Notes under the pieces: model-generated
Told to the model about the DNA's origin: nothing
Databases searched by the model: none
What the model saw: the letters and a program-made list of their open reading frames with translations, nothing else
Position numbers and translations under genes: made by a program
Shown here: positions 21,976 through 31,793 of the stretch, one piece after another
Position numbering within the stretch: the stretch's first letter is position 1
How the letters are laid out: each line of letters opens with the position of its first letter
From: Pagrus major
Taxonomy: Eukaryota > Chordata > Actinopteri > Spariformes > Sparidae
Length of the DNA: 64,000 bases
Assembly (NCBI RefSeq): GCF_040436345.1
Contig: NC_133223.1
Coordinates: 5,209,847 to 5,273,846, forward strand
Direction: 5' to 3'

Positions 21976-23995
21976 AATTTGCCTGAGTCTAATTGGTCCT
22001 GCTCCAGTTTCTCTCTCTCTCAATCTATGTCAAACCTATCACTTTGACTCTTATTGGACTGCCAGCCCCTCATATAGTACCTTCTCTGACCATTCATTTT
22101 CCTTTAAAAAAATCTTGCCCAATGATGTTTTTCTTGCTTTACGTCAACTGAGAGATAATACTAGTTCTGGTCCTGATGGCCTTGAAGTTAAATTTATCAA
22201 ACTTGCCGCTCATGTCCTGATGTATCCCCTTGCTGACCTGTTTAATTTGTCTCTGTCCACCTGTTCAATCCCCTCTATCTGGAAATGTGCTAAGGTTACT
22301 CCCCTTTTCAAAGGAGGTGATCCCTCAGATGTAAATAACTATCGCCCTATTTCTATTATTTGCACAATCGCAAAAACTTTTGAAAAGCTTATTTTTAACC
22401 AGCTGTCTCAGTACTTAAATTCATTCAATATTCTATCGCCTTTTCAATCAGGATTCAGACCCAATTTTTCCACTACCACAGCCTTGTTGAAATTCACAAA
22501 TGATGTGTTCACCTCCTTTGATAAGGGTCAATTTACTGGTGCAATCTTCATTGATCTGTCTAAAGCCTTTGATCTGGTTGACCACTATCTGCTTCTTGAT
22601 AAACTTTTTGCTATTGGTCTCGATCAAAATGCTCTTCTCTGGTTTAATGCTTATCTCCATAATCATCGTCAATGTGTTGTCTTTCAAGGTCATCAGTCTG
22701 ACTTTTTAATTACTGACAAGGGTGTTCCGCAAGGCTCCACATTGGGTCCGCTTCTTTTTTCTGTTTTTATTAATGATCTACCTAGTATTTGCTCAAACTG
22801 TCATACCCACTTATATGCTGATGACACTGTTATATACACCTCTAACTCTGATATATCACAAATCCAGAACTCTTTACAGTTTGATTTTGATATGGTTCAA
22901 AACTGGTTCTGTAAGAACAAACTTGTATTGAACAAAAAGAAGTCATGCAGTATGATTTTCAGTACACGTCACCTCCGATCCCACTCAGTTGATTTTCATA
23001 TTCATTTTTGTGATGGATCTCCTGTTGACAAAGTAGACACATTTAAATATCTTGGACTTTGGATTGACCCCGAACTCACCTTTAAACCTCACATTGACTA
23101 CACTGTTAAAAAAGCATATGGTTGTCTCGCTTCACTTTACCGTTCAATCAACTGTTTCACATTTCATGTCAGAAAAAGGTTAATCTCACAACTAATACTA
23201 CCACTTGTTGATTATGCTGATATTGTTTATCAAAATACTTCAGACACTCATCTTAAATCTCTGACTGTATTATTTAATTCCTTATGTAGATTTGTTTTGA
23301 GATGTCCTTTTAGAACACATCATTGTCTTATGTTTGATACATTGAACTGGTTACAACCCATATCAAGAAGGCAATCTCATTGGCTTCATTTTCTTTTCAA
23401 ATGTGTTTATTTCCATTGTCCTCCATATTTAAAAGAACTTATGATTCCATACAATTCGCCATACTTACTTAGACATATGAACTTCCCTTTTTTCTTTGTT
23501 CCCAGATTCTCGAAAGAGGTTGGTAAAAGGTCATTCCAATATAAAGCTCCATCGGATTGGAATGATCTCCCTCTTTCTTTGCGTTCTATTACCTCTTTTC
23601 ATTGTTTCAGGATATCGCTCTTCTCCTATCTTAAAACAAATTGCTCATGTTTCTAATTCATTCATTTATTTATTTTTATTCTTCCTTCTCCTTTTTCCTT
23701 ATTTCTACTATGTTTTTATGTTCACATCATTGATCCTTGTTATCTAATATCTCTAATCTGTATGTTAAACTTATGTGGGTAGGGGTTGTGTGTGGGAGTG
23801 CGTGAGCAAGATGTCTGTATTTGTCATATGTTATGTATGTTATGTATGTTGTTATGTATGTCTATAATGTAATGTAGTGTATTGTTGTCATGTGTTCTAT
23901 GTATATCTCTGTCTAGGGACCCCCTTGAAAATGAGATGCTACATCTCAAGGGGCTATCCTTTAATAAATTCAAATTCAAAAATTCAAATTCAATG
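21976..23995 (+). mobile_element. Rex1-like LINE, 5'-truncated
   Basis: It contains one long uninterrupted reverse-transcriptase frame and a 3' UTR that ends in AATTCAAATTCAAA-type repeats after TTTAATAAATTCAAATTC (about 23961-23992). The C-terminal wording resembles fish Rex1/Babar elements. The apurinic endonuclease domain that should precede the RT is missing, so the copy is 5'-truncated, as is usual for LINEs. The left limit is placed where the antisense L2 fragment ends and is approximate. Confidence 0.75.
22115..23656 (+). CDS. Reverse transcriptase of a Rex1-like LINE (partial)
   Basis: The 513-codon open frame copies the element's RNA at a nicked genomic site in the intact family. 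Visible RT motifs in order are TSSGPDGLEVKFIKLAA, PLFKGGDPSDVNNYRPIS, SPFQSGFRPNFSTTTAL, IFIDLSKAFDLVDHYLLLDK, GVPQGSTLGPLLFSVFINDL, the catalytic LYADDTVIYTSN, and NKLVLNKKKS with TFKYLGLWID. The family C-terminal domain follows (QLILPLVDYADIVYQNTSDT, QYKAPSDWNDLPLSLRSI). The given start is a TTG; the frame is in fact open further upstream to at least 21962 with no obvious ATG, as expected for a 5'-truncated insert. The absence of any internal stop suggests a fairly young copy. It is not a host gene. Confidence 0.85.
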   Translation: MPNDVFLALRQLRDNTSSGPDGLEVKFIKLAAHVLMYPLADLFNLSLSTCSIPSIWKCAKVTPLFKGGDPSDVNNYRPISIICTIAKTFEKLIFNQLSQYLNSFNILSPFQSGFRPNFSTTTALLKFTNDVFTSFDKGQFTGAIFIDLSKAFDLVDHYLLLDKLFAIGLDQNALLWFNAYLHNHRQCVVFQGHQSDFLITDKGVPQGSTLGPLLFSVFINDLPSICSNCHTHLYADDTVIYTSNSDISQIQNSLQFDFDMVQNWFCKNKLVLNKKKSCSMIFSTRHLRSHSVDFHIHFCDGSPVDKVDTFKYLGLWIDPELTFKPHIDYTVKKAYGCLASLYRSINCFTFHVRKRLISQLILPLVDYADIVYQNTSDTHLKSLTVLFNSLCRFVLRCPFRTHHCLMFDTLNWLQPISRRQSHWLHFLFKCVYFHCPPYLKELMIPYNSPYLLRHMNFPFFFVPRFSKEVGKRSFQYKAPSDWNDLPLSLRSITSFHCFRISLFSYLKTNCSCF

Positions 23996-24620
23996 CGAAT
24001 TTTCCCCTTGTATGAAAGCAGGTGTCAGTGTTTACAACTTCACTGAGGCAGAACTATCCTCGTCATGAAAAGAAAAAAAAAAACACCAGGAAAGACTTAC
24101 AGGAACAGCTGCTAGGTAAACTTGTTGTCTCAAATAACAGTAACGTTAAGATAATGTGTTAGCTTGCAGTCCATCAACAACCTCCAAAACAACCTCCAAA
24201 CTCTTGTCCATTTGTTTTGCTAGCTTAGCTGGGCATTGTATTCCTTAGTCAGTGTTTTATTTGCCAGCCACTTCCAGTGCAATGTTCTCTAACTTTGTGC
24301 CTGACAAAGTCTTAGGTATGTTAGTTATATCTTAGGTTTGATAAATGCTAACAGGCAACAGTGTTTATGAACTGCATCTCTGAAAAGATAACTCGGAATT
24401 TGGAAATTACATTTTGACTGTAATAGGTCTGTGTATTGTTTTTACTTTTGTGAAAAATGCTATACTTGTGGAATTTTGCAGAATTTAACAGTTTCTATTA
24501 CTCCCAGGACACAGTGGCTGCCTGTGACAGCGTGGGTGTAGTGCAGCAGGGCTGCAGGCATCGGAGGAGGAAGCAGAGCTATGTGAGTAGTTTGTACAGA
24601 ATGATGTTGACACAGCACAC
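23996..24620. other. Intergenic, no recognised gene
   Basis: Nothing coding or repetitive is recognised, apart from a poly-A stretch near 24070. Confidence 0.4.
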
Positions 24621-25013
24621 TTGGACTCAAGGATGAACTGATTACATTTTGGAGGTCAAAGGCCAAGGTCACTGTGACCTCAAAGCTTATGAGGACAATA
24701 TTTCAAGAATGCATTGAGGGATTTTTGTCAAATTTAGCACAAACCTACCCTTGGACTCCAGGGTAAACTGATTAGATTTTGGAGATCAAAGGTCACTGTA
24801 ACCTTACAGATTGTGAGGTTGCAGTGACCTTGTACCATATTGTAGCTTCTTAGGAGCTTTACCTTCTTTAAAGCATTGTCTTTTGAAGTGGCTATACATT
24901 TGTCTTTTCCCAAAAATTGCTTTATTAGGTTTTGTTAAGCATGTAAACTACTTTCACTGTTCGCCAATTGTATGCCTTGAGGAGGCATATAACCGCCAGG
25001 CAGAAGTTCTAGT
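24621..25013. repeat. Fish interspersed repeat with diverged tandem units
   Basis: TTGGACTCAAGG..AACTGATTACATTTTGGAGGTCAAAGG begins at 24621. A diverged second unit begins at 24751 with TTGGACTCCAGGGTAAACTG, giving a period of 130 bp. Both contain GGTCACTGT. The block ends with GGCATATAACCGCCAGGCAG and TTCTAGTT (to about 25013), a wording common at the ends of dispersed teleost repeats. No coding content. Confidence 0.55.
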
Positions 25014-26689
25014 TTTGCAAATGCATTACAAATAAAATAATCCCTTTAGAGGAGTGATTAATCAATAAATAATGTATTTTTGCCTTTTCATCTTTGCTAT
25101 TTAGCATTAGCTTACATATAGATTGGATAATTTACTGTGCAACTGTGAAACTCCCGGCAGCTACATACAACTCTTAAAAAAGCAATTTGTAATATATGAG
25201 CAGAATCTTTGCATAAAACACTCAAAAGATGAACTTACATTATTGCAGAGATATGTACGGAAGCTAGAATGCTAACAGTTGCTACATTTCACAAGGTTTT
25301 AGAAAAGAAAAAAAAACCTCACAAAATGTCAAGAAAGGTTTGTCTTTATGCATTTCGTGTACCACATCTCAGAGACTGATTTGCAAAAAGATGAACAATA
25401 AAAAATTAACAATTGACTAAGGTAGGCCTCCATGCTTTTGATGACATTATATCAAGGCCAGGGCCAAAATTTACACAAAAATTCAGTATCCTAAGCAGTG
25501 GACAATTGGGGGATAAGATTTGAGGATCGGTTCTTTCAAGCAACCTGGTTCGTTTTGTTCAACCGCCACCAGGAAACCAACTGGTAATGAATAAATAAAC
25601 AACTCAAGGAACTGTATTGTTTGTATATTGCAGAATACGACAAGCCTTGCCCTAGGATTATTAATCTGGAAAATATGTGTAATTTATTAATGTTTGTTCT
25701 TCCGAGCATACTCATTGTTTGAATCCTAACTATAGCAAACTCCAGTTCTCAGAGTAGCATGAGTGAGATGTCTCACTATGGGATAAGCATCACTGTGTAT
25801 TCCTCAGAAGCATTTATCTCATTACACTAGGGCTGATTGATTCATTGAAATCGCAATTTGAAACAACATGATTTGCAAATCGCAGAGGCTGTGGATGCGC
25901 GTCTGATCCACTTTTAACCACATGTCAATGGTTTTACAAATTCATGCCATCTTCCTAATATGATAGCCATGCTCAACAATGCCGTAAGTAGTTTGTGCTA
26001 CGATGCAGCGTCATTCAAAATAAGTACCTCTCAAGAAGGGCTGTCTGGTAAGACACATGCTATTCTGAGTAACAGAATTATGCAAGTTACCTAAAGTTCT
26101 CATTCATAGCATTTGTTTCAATGTCTCACTATGAGATATAGGGACTCCTGTATTGCCAAACAAGGTTACCGCAAGCGACCACCAACACTCAACAGGAAGC
26201 ATTCTTTCCCACCACATTGGCCACGCTCAGAGCAGCACTAAGGTGAGGGTTGAAGACCAGCTTGCCACTGCACAAATGTCCTGGATGGAGACCCCTTTAA
26301 ATAGGGCCCAGGATGTAGCCAGGTCACAAGCAAAGAAAGAGCTTAAAGGCCTACCTGAGCTTGCAAACCCTGGCATTTACAGTATAGGCCAGAGCAATCC
26401 AGTGGGAGAGCCATTGCTTCATAATAGGCTTGCCCATTAGGGGATTAGCCCATGATACAAAAAGCTAGTCAGTTTTTACATGACTCCTCATTGTCGATGT
26501 AAATAGGCAAGGCATGGACTGACACAGCCGGCTCTATTTAAACGATCTATGGTGCATACTGTAAGGCGCATGGTGTAAGTGTGTTTGATGCATGTCCAAC
26601 TCCCTTTTGCTAGTTAAATGGTGGATAATCTGAGCACAAAGTACAGCACATGGCGCAAAGGTGTAGCTGACTAGCTGTTTTACCTTGAA
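25014..26689. other. Intergenic with a probable hAT-MITE end
   Basis: No coding exon supported. At about 25828, AGGGCTGATTGATTCATTG followed by CGATTTGCAAATCGC-like wording resembles the start of a dispersed hAT-type MITE; the other end was not located. Confidence 0.35.
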
Positions 26690-27530
26690 ATCTATTGACA
26701 TGCAGCAATAGCAGCCAGGTACACAGTAATAGTGGAGAAGACCTTGTGTTTGTCAATCAAATCCTGCAGGAATGACAAAATCACACCAGCTGGACATTGA
26801 AAAGAGATGCCCCTTCTTGTGACACCACTTTTCAAACACTCTCCATTTACAGTCATAAAGGGACCTAGAGGCCAGACTACACGCTCTAGCACTCTGAATA
26901 GTGTTCATCTGAATATTGTTGATCACATTCTGAGGAAGCCCCGCTGTATTGAAATTAAACCACTTTTGGGCCAGGCCCATAGTGCATGGTGTTCCAGGTG
27001 TGCGTGAAACATTGTCCCTGCGACAGCGTGTCCCTGTGTAGCGAAGTTGTCATGGTTGTCCACACCAGAGTTGATAAATCTCCGATAGCCAGTGCATTGC
27101 TAGCCTGTGCAGATCTGTTATGATCAGTGTGTGGCAGTGCCAAGGGAGGAAATATGAACAGGAGGATGGGTGGCCAAATGCACCCATGTTGAGAGGCGCG
27201 CCTGGGTTGTGCATTGAGAACAACAGCATACACTGTGCATTTTCTCTTGACGCAAATGTGTCTACCGCAGCTCGGCCATAGGGCATCAACATTTGTCCTA
27301 CAATGGCTGGGTGAAGAGTCCATTCCCTGTGTAACCGTGCGCCCCTGGACTGCAGATCCGCCCCAGTTTCAAAGCCTCCGCTACGTGTGTGTTGTGTGCT
27401 TTGTCAGAGACAAAAGACGCCTGCTGCTCTACAGTATCAGTCTGCGTGCCAGCGTGTTTAACTGATGAGAATGCAAACCCCCTGATGGTTGATGTATATG
27501 CCTCTATTGTTGTAATGCCCATTCTCATCA
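26690..27530 (-). mobile_element. DIRS-like retroelement fossil, broken
   Basis: The minus strand holds remnants of two parts of a fish DIRS/tyrosine-recombinase retroelement. One is an RNase H-side region (VDTFASRENAQCMLLFSMHN, about 27130-27260). The other is the N-terminal region of the tyrosine recombinase (TIQSARACSLASRSLYDCKW and TVYLAAIAACQ, about 26692-26900). Both lie in the expected order. The copy is clearly broken, with several interruptions, and lacks most of the element. Its age looks moderate to old. Confidence 0.6.
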
Positions 27531-29619
27531 GAAGCTGATGCCCACTGAGAAATGAGAGAAAGCGCTTCTTCTGTTACTCACACCCCTACTGCAAATGTCC
27601 GTAACCGCAGTAATCTCTTCTCACACAGCAGGGTTAAAGGCAGTTTGGTAATCATGTCACCAATGATACCCTCTCCTCTCCAGTTAAAACTTTGGAACGC
27701 CTCAAGTCTGCATTAGCTCATCTGTGTTGTTTACATTGTACAGTGCAGACTGTACTACTAGTGTGTCCAACCAGTTTCTTCTGAAATGCTCAGATGAATC
27801 TACCTTACTGTCTCTGTTGACTGAGAGTGATGACCCCAGGCTACATCAGTGTGAGTGCCATGCTGTACTGTAGCACAGTGTAGCTCTGCAGTTTGTGAAA
27901 CTAAATTATATAATCAACTCCAATTTTGTGTGATTGTGAGATTTTATTTCCACACATGCAGAGTAGAGCCCTGGAGTCTTTGTCTTCACTGGTCTGATGG
28001 AGGTTAGGGGCCATCTTCGTTAGCTGATGTGCTAACTCGGATGGAAATCGTGTTAGCTTGAGTGCTAACAAACTAGACTAAACTCTTGTCAAGAGGAATG
28101 ATAATGCCTGGTCAAGTAACAGGCTATTGGGACTTCACCACATGGTTCAGAGAGCGGGCTGCATGTAAAACGAAGTTTATAACATGTGGCCACCATGCAC
28201 CAACAAAGCCTGTATACAAAAAAGTGTGCCCAAACCTCAGTAGTCCAGTAAATTGTGGTATTTATTTGGCCATGATGTCAGACTATAACTGCCACTCCAT
28301 GCCACTCTTTCTAACTTTTTTTTTCACCCTAACGTGATGCTGAAGGATGCTTTCTTCTCTGCAGCAATTGTTAAAAGGGACCACTCAAAAGTTCGAATGT
28401 TACTCTGATTTAACCTGGGCCACTGTCTTTAACCTTGCTGGACGAGCAACAGAGAAGACCACTGCGCAAGCGAGCCTCTCCTACACTCCTGCAGGAATGA
28501 AAATTTTTCTTCAAGAAGAAATGGACAGCCGATGAGCCCCGTTTTCTTCACCCAAGTTGACTCTGCTGCTAAGCCTGTTAAAATGCAGTGAACAGCTGCC
28601 CTCAGCCAGCTGACAGGACAGCAGTCAATGCCATCCATCCACAGCAAGGAAATGAGCTAGATTAACAAGCCGTACATTCACACGCTAGTTGTCTCCAGTG
28701 TGACCTAAAGTAAGAGGCTGCAGTGTATGGGCAGATACTAGATATTGTAACATGTATTGTACGCTTAAAGCTGCATTTGTGAGTTTTGTGGACCACCCAG
28801 TCCTATTTGCTGCTTCCTAATACCGTTAAGTATTTGTGATTGCTGACTGCCCTTGATTGTGCTCATCATGATCATCATGATTTGAGCTTTTGCACTTTCT
28901 GATGACTATGCTTTTGTTAGACTTAGACCTAAATGTACAATATTTATGAGCACTTGAATGCAGCATGACGTCCCTGTTGCCACATATATCCTTTCCGAGT
29001 TTAAAATGTGCACCTGAATGCACCATGAAATCCCTCTGAGTGTGTCATGCTCCGGCAAAGACAGACAGCAGAGAAGAGAAGCATATATAAATCTATGGAG
29101 ATAAATAACAGCAAAACGTATTTTTAGTAAATGACTTTCGGTACAAACTGTCAGTGTGGGGTAGAGTCTTAGGAGATTTACTCACCAAACAGAAATTATG
29201 GCCAGTTATTTGGTGCTTGGTGGACAAATTATAATGTGATATTAATATTTGATATTGTTATTTTAATAATTACAATTAGTCATTAACTACTACTAACCAC
29301 CCCTGCCTCTACCTGTGTACCAACACTATATAACCATCGTATAGGGACTTATTAATAACTTATGCTTATTACAAGGACCTTAATTTAAGCATTATGAAAT
29401 TAAATACATAAGCATATGTTGTTACCTGTAATTACCTGGGTAGACAAAGTATATTGTGATACCAGAGGATGTCTTGCAGTATTTTTGAAGTGTGATATTA
29501 AGTGTTGTCTTGTGTTTTACAATGTGGCATGACCCACATATTTAGTGTGACACAGAGAGAAAAAATTAATTGTGATTAAGGTGGACATTATAGTTGAGCA
29601 TTTAAATGAGTTTCAATTT
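27531..29619. other. Intergenic, no recognised gene
   Basis: No coding exon supported. Short inverted wording around 28025-28075 (GTTAGCTGATGTGCTAACTC, GTTAGCTTGAGTGCTAAC) is repeat-like. Poly-T stretch at 28314-28323. Confidence 0.35.
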
Positions 29620-29627
29620 GTAATTAA

Positions 29628-30436
29628 TAGCGCTGTCATAGTTAACATGATAATAATGCTTTAAAGCAAATTGATGATAGTTTGGGAAATCAGGAAGCGA
29701 TGCAGCAGTATCGTTGTGGAGAGCAGAAATGGATAAAGAAAAGGGTCTTTTGAATGGCAAGTTCAGCTTCAAAGCCCTGCCAGAAGGTTCTCTCGACAAG
29801 AACAAAGCTATTTGCATTTACTGACGATGTGAACTGAGTTACCACCGGAGTACGTCCAGTCTCAAATACCACTTGCTGGCCGAGCACACAGCTGATGCAG
29901 AGAGCCCTCCTGCCCCTCATCAAAGGCAGACCACGCTGTATAGTTTGCAACCGAGACACCTGAACAACTCTACATGTGACAAACTTTCAACAGTGATGGC
30001 TAAATGTGTAGCTACAGCTTACAGGCTGATCAAAAATTTTTTAGTTAATCTTTACAAGTGTAAAGTTGGACACTACATTGTGTCAGTATTACTGAGGAAC
30101 GTTACATTCAGGTCAGTATTCCCATCTGTTGTTGCTTGTTGGGATTGAGTTTGCCATGTTATGCTTTCATCATATTTTTTGAGCATGCAGTACCTTTGAG
30201 GTTACTCTGGAGAATATTCTGGACAGTATTTGTCTTGTTTTGGATTGTTGCAATAATAATAAACATACATTTGCATAAAGCATATATGTCCACTCCCATG
30301 TTGGTAAGAGTATTAAAAATCTGAAAAATATCCCTTTAAGGTACATTTAGAACAGATAAAAAATGTGCGAGTGAGTTAACTATGGACAATCATACGATTA
30401 ATCGCGATTAAATATTTGAATTCATTGACAGCCCTA
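29628..30436 (+). mobile_element. hAT-type element with BED zinc-finger remnant
   Basis: Left end TAGCGCTGTCATAGTTAAC and right end GACAGCCCTA form the inverted TAGGGCTGTC termini of a hAT family. The flanks are GTAATTAA (29620-29627) and GTAATTAT (30437-30444), an 8-bp target duplication with one mismatch. From 29727 the plus strand encodes a BED finger remnant: MDKEKGLLNGKFSF, then an in-frame stop inside the finger, then RCELSYHRSTSSLKYHLLAEH. The transposase catalytic core is absent, so this is an internally deleted, inactive copy. Confidence 0.8.
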
Positions 30437-30452
30437 GTAATTATCTTTCAAC

Positions 30453-30808
30453 TTAAAGGGGCACTATGTAGTTTTGGAGAAGAAATTCAAAATCAGAATT
30501 TTAATATTTATGATCTTAACAAGGTAATAATACAAACTCAGAAATGTTTCTTATTTTCCATAGCTGAATAAACAAGCTGTTCTCAGAGGAAAATAAGGTC
30601 CCAGAACACTGTTCAAGGTGGCAGGGTCTGCCACATATAAACAAAGTGAAACAGTATAAACTGTGTTGTCCTTAAAGGTCAGTTTGTGTATTCGGTTTAT
30701 TCAGTCATGAACACAAAGAGAGTTTGTTTATTCAGTTTGTTCAGGCAGAAAAAAAAAAATCTCTTATGATTAAAATTTGTCCACAAAAACTACATTGTGC
30801 ATCTTTAA
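30453..30808. mobile_element. TTAA-bounded MITE
   Basis: The sequence is bounded by TTAA at 30453-30456 and 30805-30808. Inside, the left end AGGGGCACTATGTAGTTTT mirrors the right end AAAAACTACATTGTGCATCT. The 356 bp has no coding frame. TTAA target duplication is a mark of piggyBac-type transposition, so this may be a piggyBac-mobilised MITE, though fish MITEs of other families can also start TTAA. Confidence 0.6.
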
Positions 30809-30927
30809 AACTTAAATGTTTGTAATTCGTTAGAATCTGCTTTTCTAAAAGATTATACAAAATAAAATAAACAGTACGACGCCAGAATTTAGAAAGTTAT
30901 ATTATTTATTGAAGTCAAATTGTACAA

Positions 30928-31657
30928 TTAGCACATGTCCATGATACGCCTCATGCTCATGAACCTGGTGCCACTCATGCCCATCTCCCTGAAGCTCCTG
31001 TACTCTCCGGGCCTCAGGTACATCATCCTGCCTCTGTAGTGGGGCTGCTCGTACATCAGCCAGTGGCCGTCCATCACTTGGCAGGACTGGCAGTCGGACA
31101 TACGGTAGCGGTCCTGGATGTTGTCGCAGTCGTCCATCAGCTCATTCATCTGACCACTGAAGTTCTCCCTCTCGTAGATCCTCATCCTGAACTGGCCTCT
31201 GTGCTATATTACAGAAAAAACAAAAAAAATGTTATGTTACTGAGTTAAAAAAGGGTATTATTACCCGAAAATCACTTTTTTTAGGTGTGTTTTATACCTA
31301 CCATGGGGATCATACGGCAAGACCTGATACCACTGCTCATTCCCATCATGTTCATGTAGTCAGCGTACTCGCCCCTCCTCATGAAGAACTGGTTTCCCAT
31401 GAAGTTGGGACGGTCGTAGACCATGAAGCAGCCGCTCTCGACCCTGCAGGACTGGCACCTGCTCAGGTAGGAGGACATGTCAGAGCAGTCGCTCATGCAC
31501 TCATAGGAACGACCCTGGAAGTTCCTGTCCTCGTAGAAGATGATCTGAAAAAAGTATTAAAGGCTTTTAATGACAAGGGACAAATTACACTGTCCTCTTA
31601 CATATTTTTAGACAAATTAATCATTAAAATATTTTGACTCTGTCCTACCTTGCCCAT
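30928..31657 (-). CDS. crygm: Gamma-M crystallin (gene 5 of 8)
   Basis: Lens structural protein. Minus-strand coding exons: exon 1 31649-31657 (MGK), exon 2 31302-31544, exon 3 30928-31203 (91 codons and TAA). Product 175 aa. Introns are 104 and 98 bp with GTAGGA and GTAGGT donors. Exon 2 reads [40 protein letters not shown] and [14 protein letters not shown]. The SSG variant and the tight similarity of intron ends tie it to gene 2. Exon 3 has [20 protein letters not shown] and [16 protein letters not shown] and ends MDMC. The AATAAA is at 30905-30910, 18 bp past the stop. The upstream neighbour is 2.8 kb away with no gene between. Confidence 0.93.
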
Positions 31658-31730
31658 GTTGATGGTGGTGGTTTCGCAGATCTCTCAGGGAACTGATTTG
31701 AACTGATACTCTGCTTGTCTGAACAAGGTG

Positions 31731-31793
31731 CATTTATACCTGATCAAACAAAGCCCGTGTGCCCCTCTATTGTTCAAAGTCCTGACCCAGCAA
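31731..31793 (-). promoter_or_regulatory. Gene 5 promoter: TATA box and Maf-like site
   Basis: Minus-strand TATAAATG at 31731-31738 with TTGCTGGGTCAG at 31782-31793, 44 bp upstream. TTTGATCAGG replaces the TTTGGTCAGG of genes 3 and 4 next to the TATA box. Confidence 0.6.

Noticed and set aside
28086-28647. Overlapping frames on both strands
   Set aside because: No recognisable motif, splice context or regulatory signal; treated as chance.
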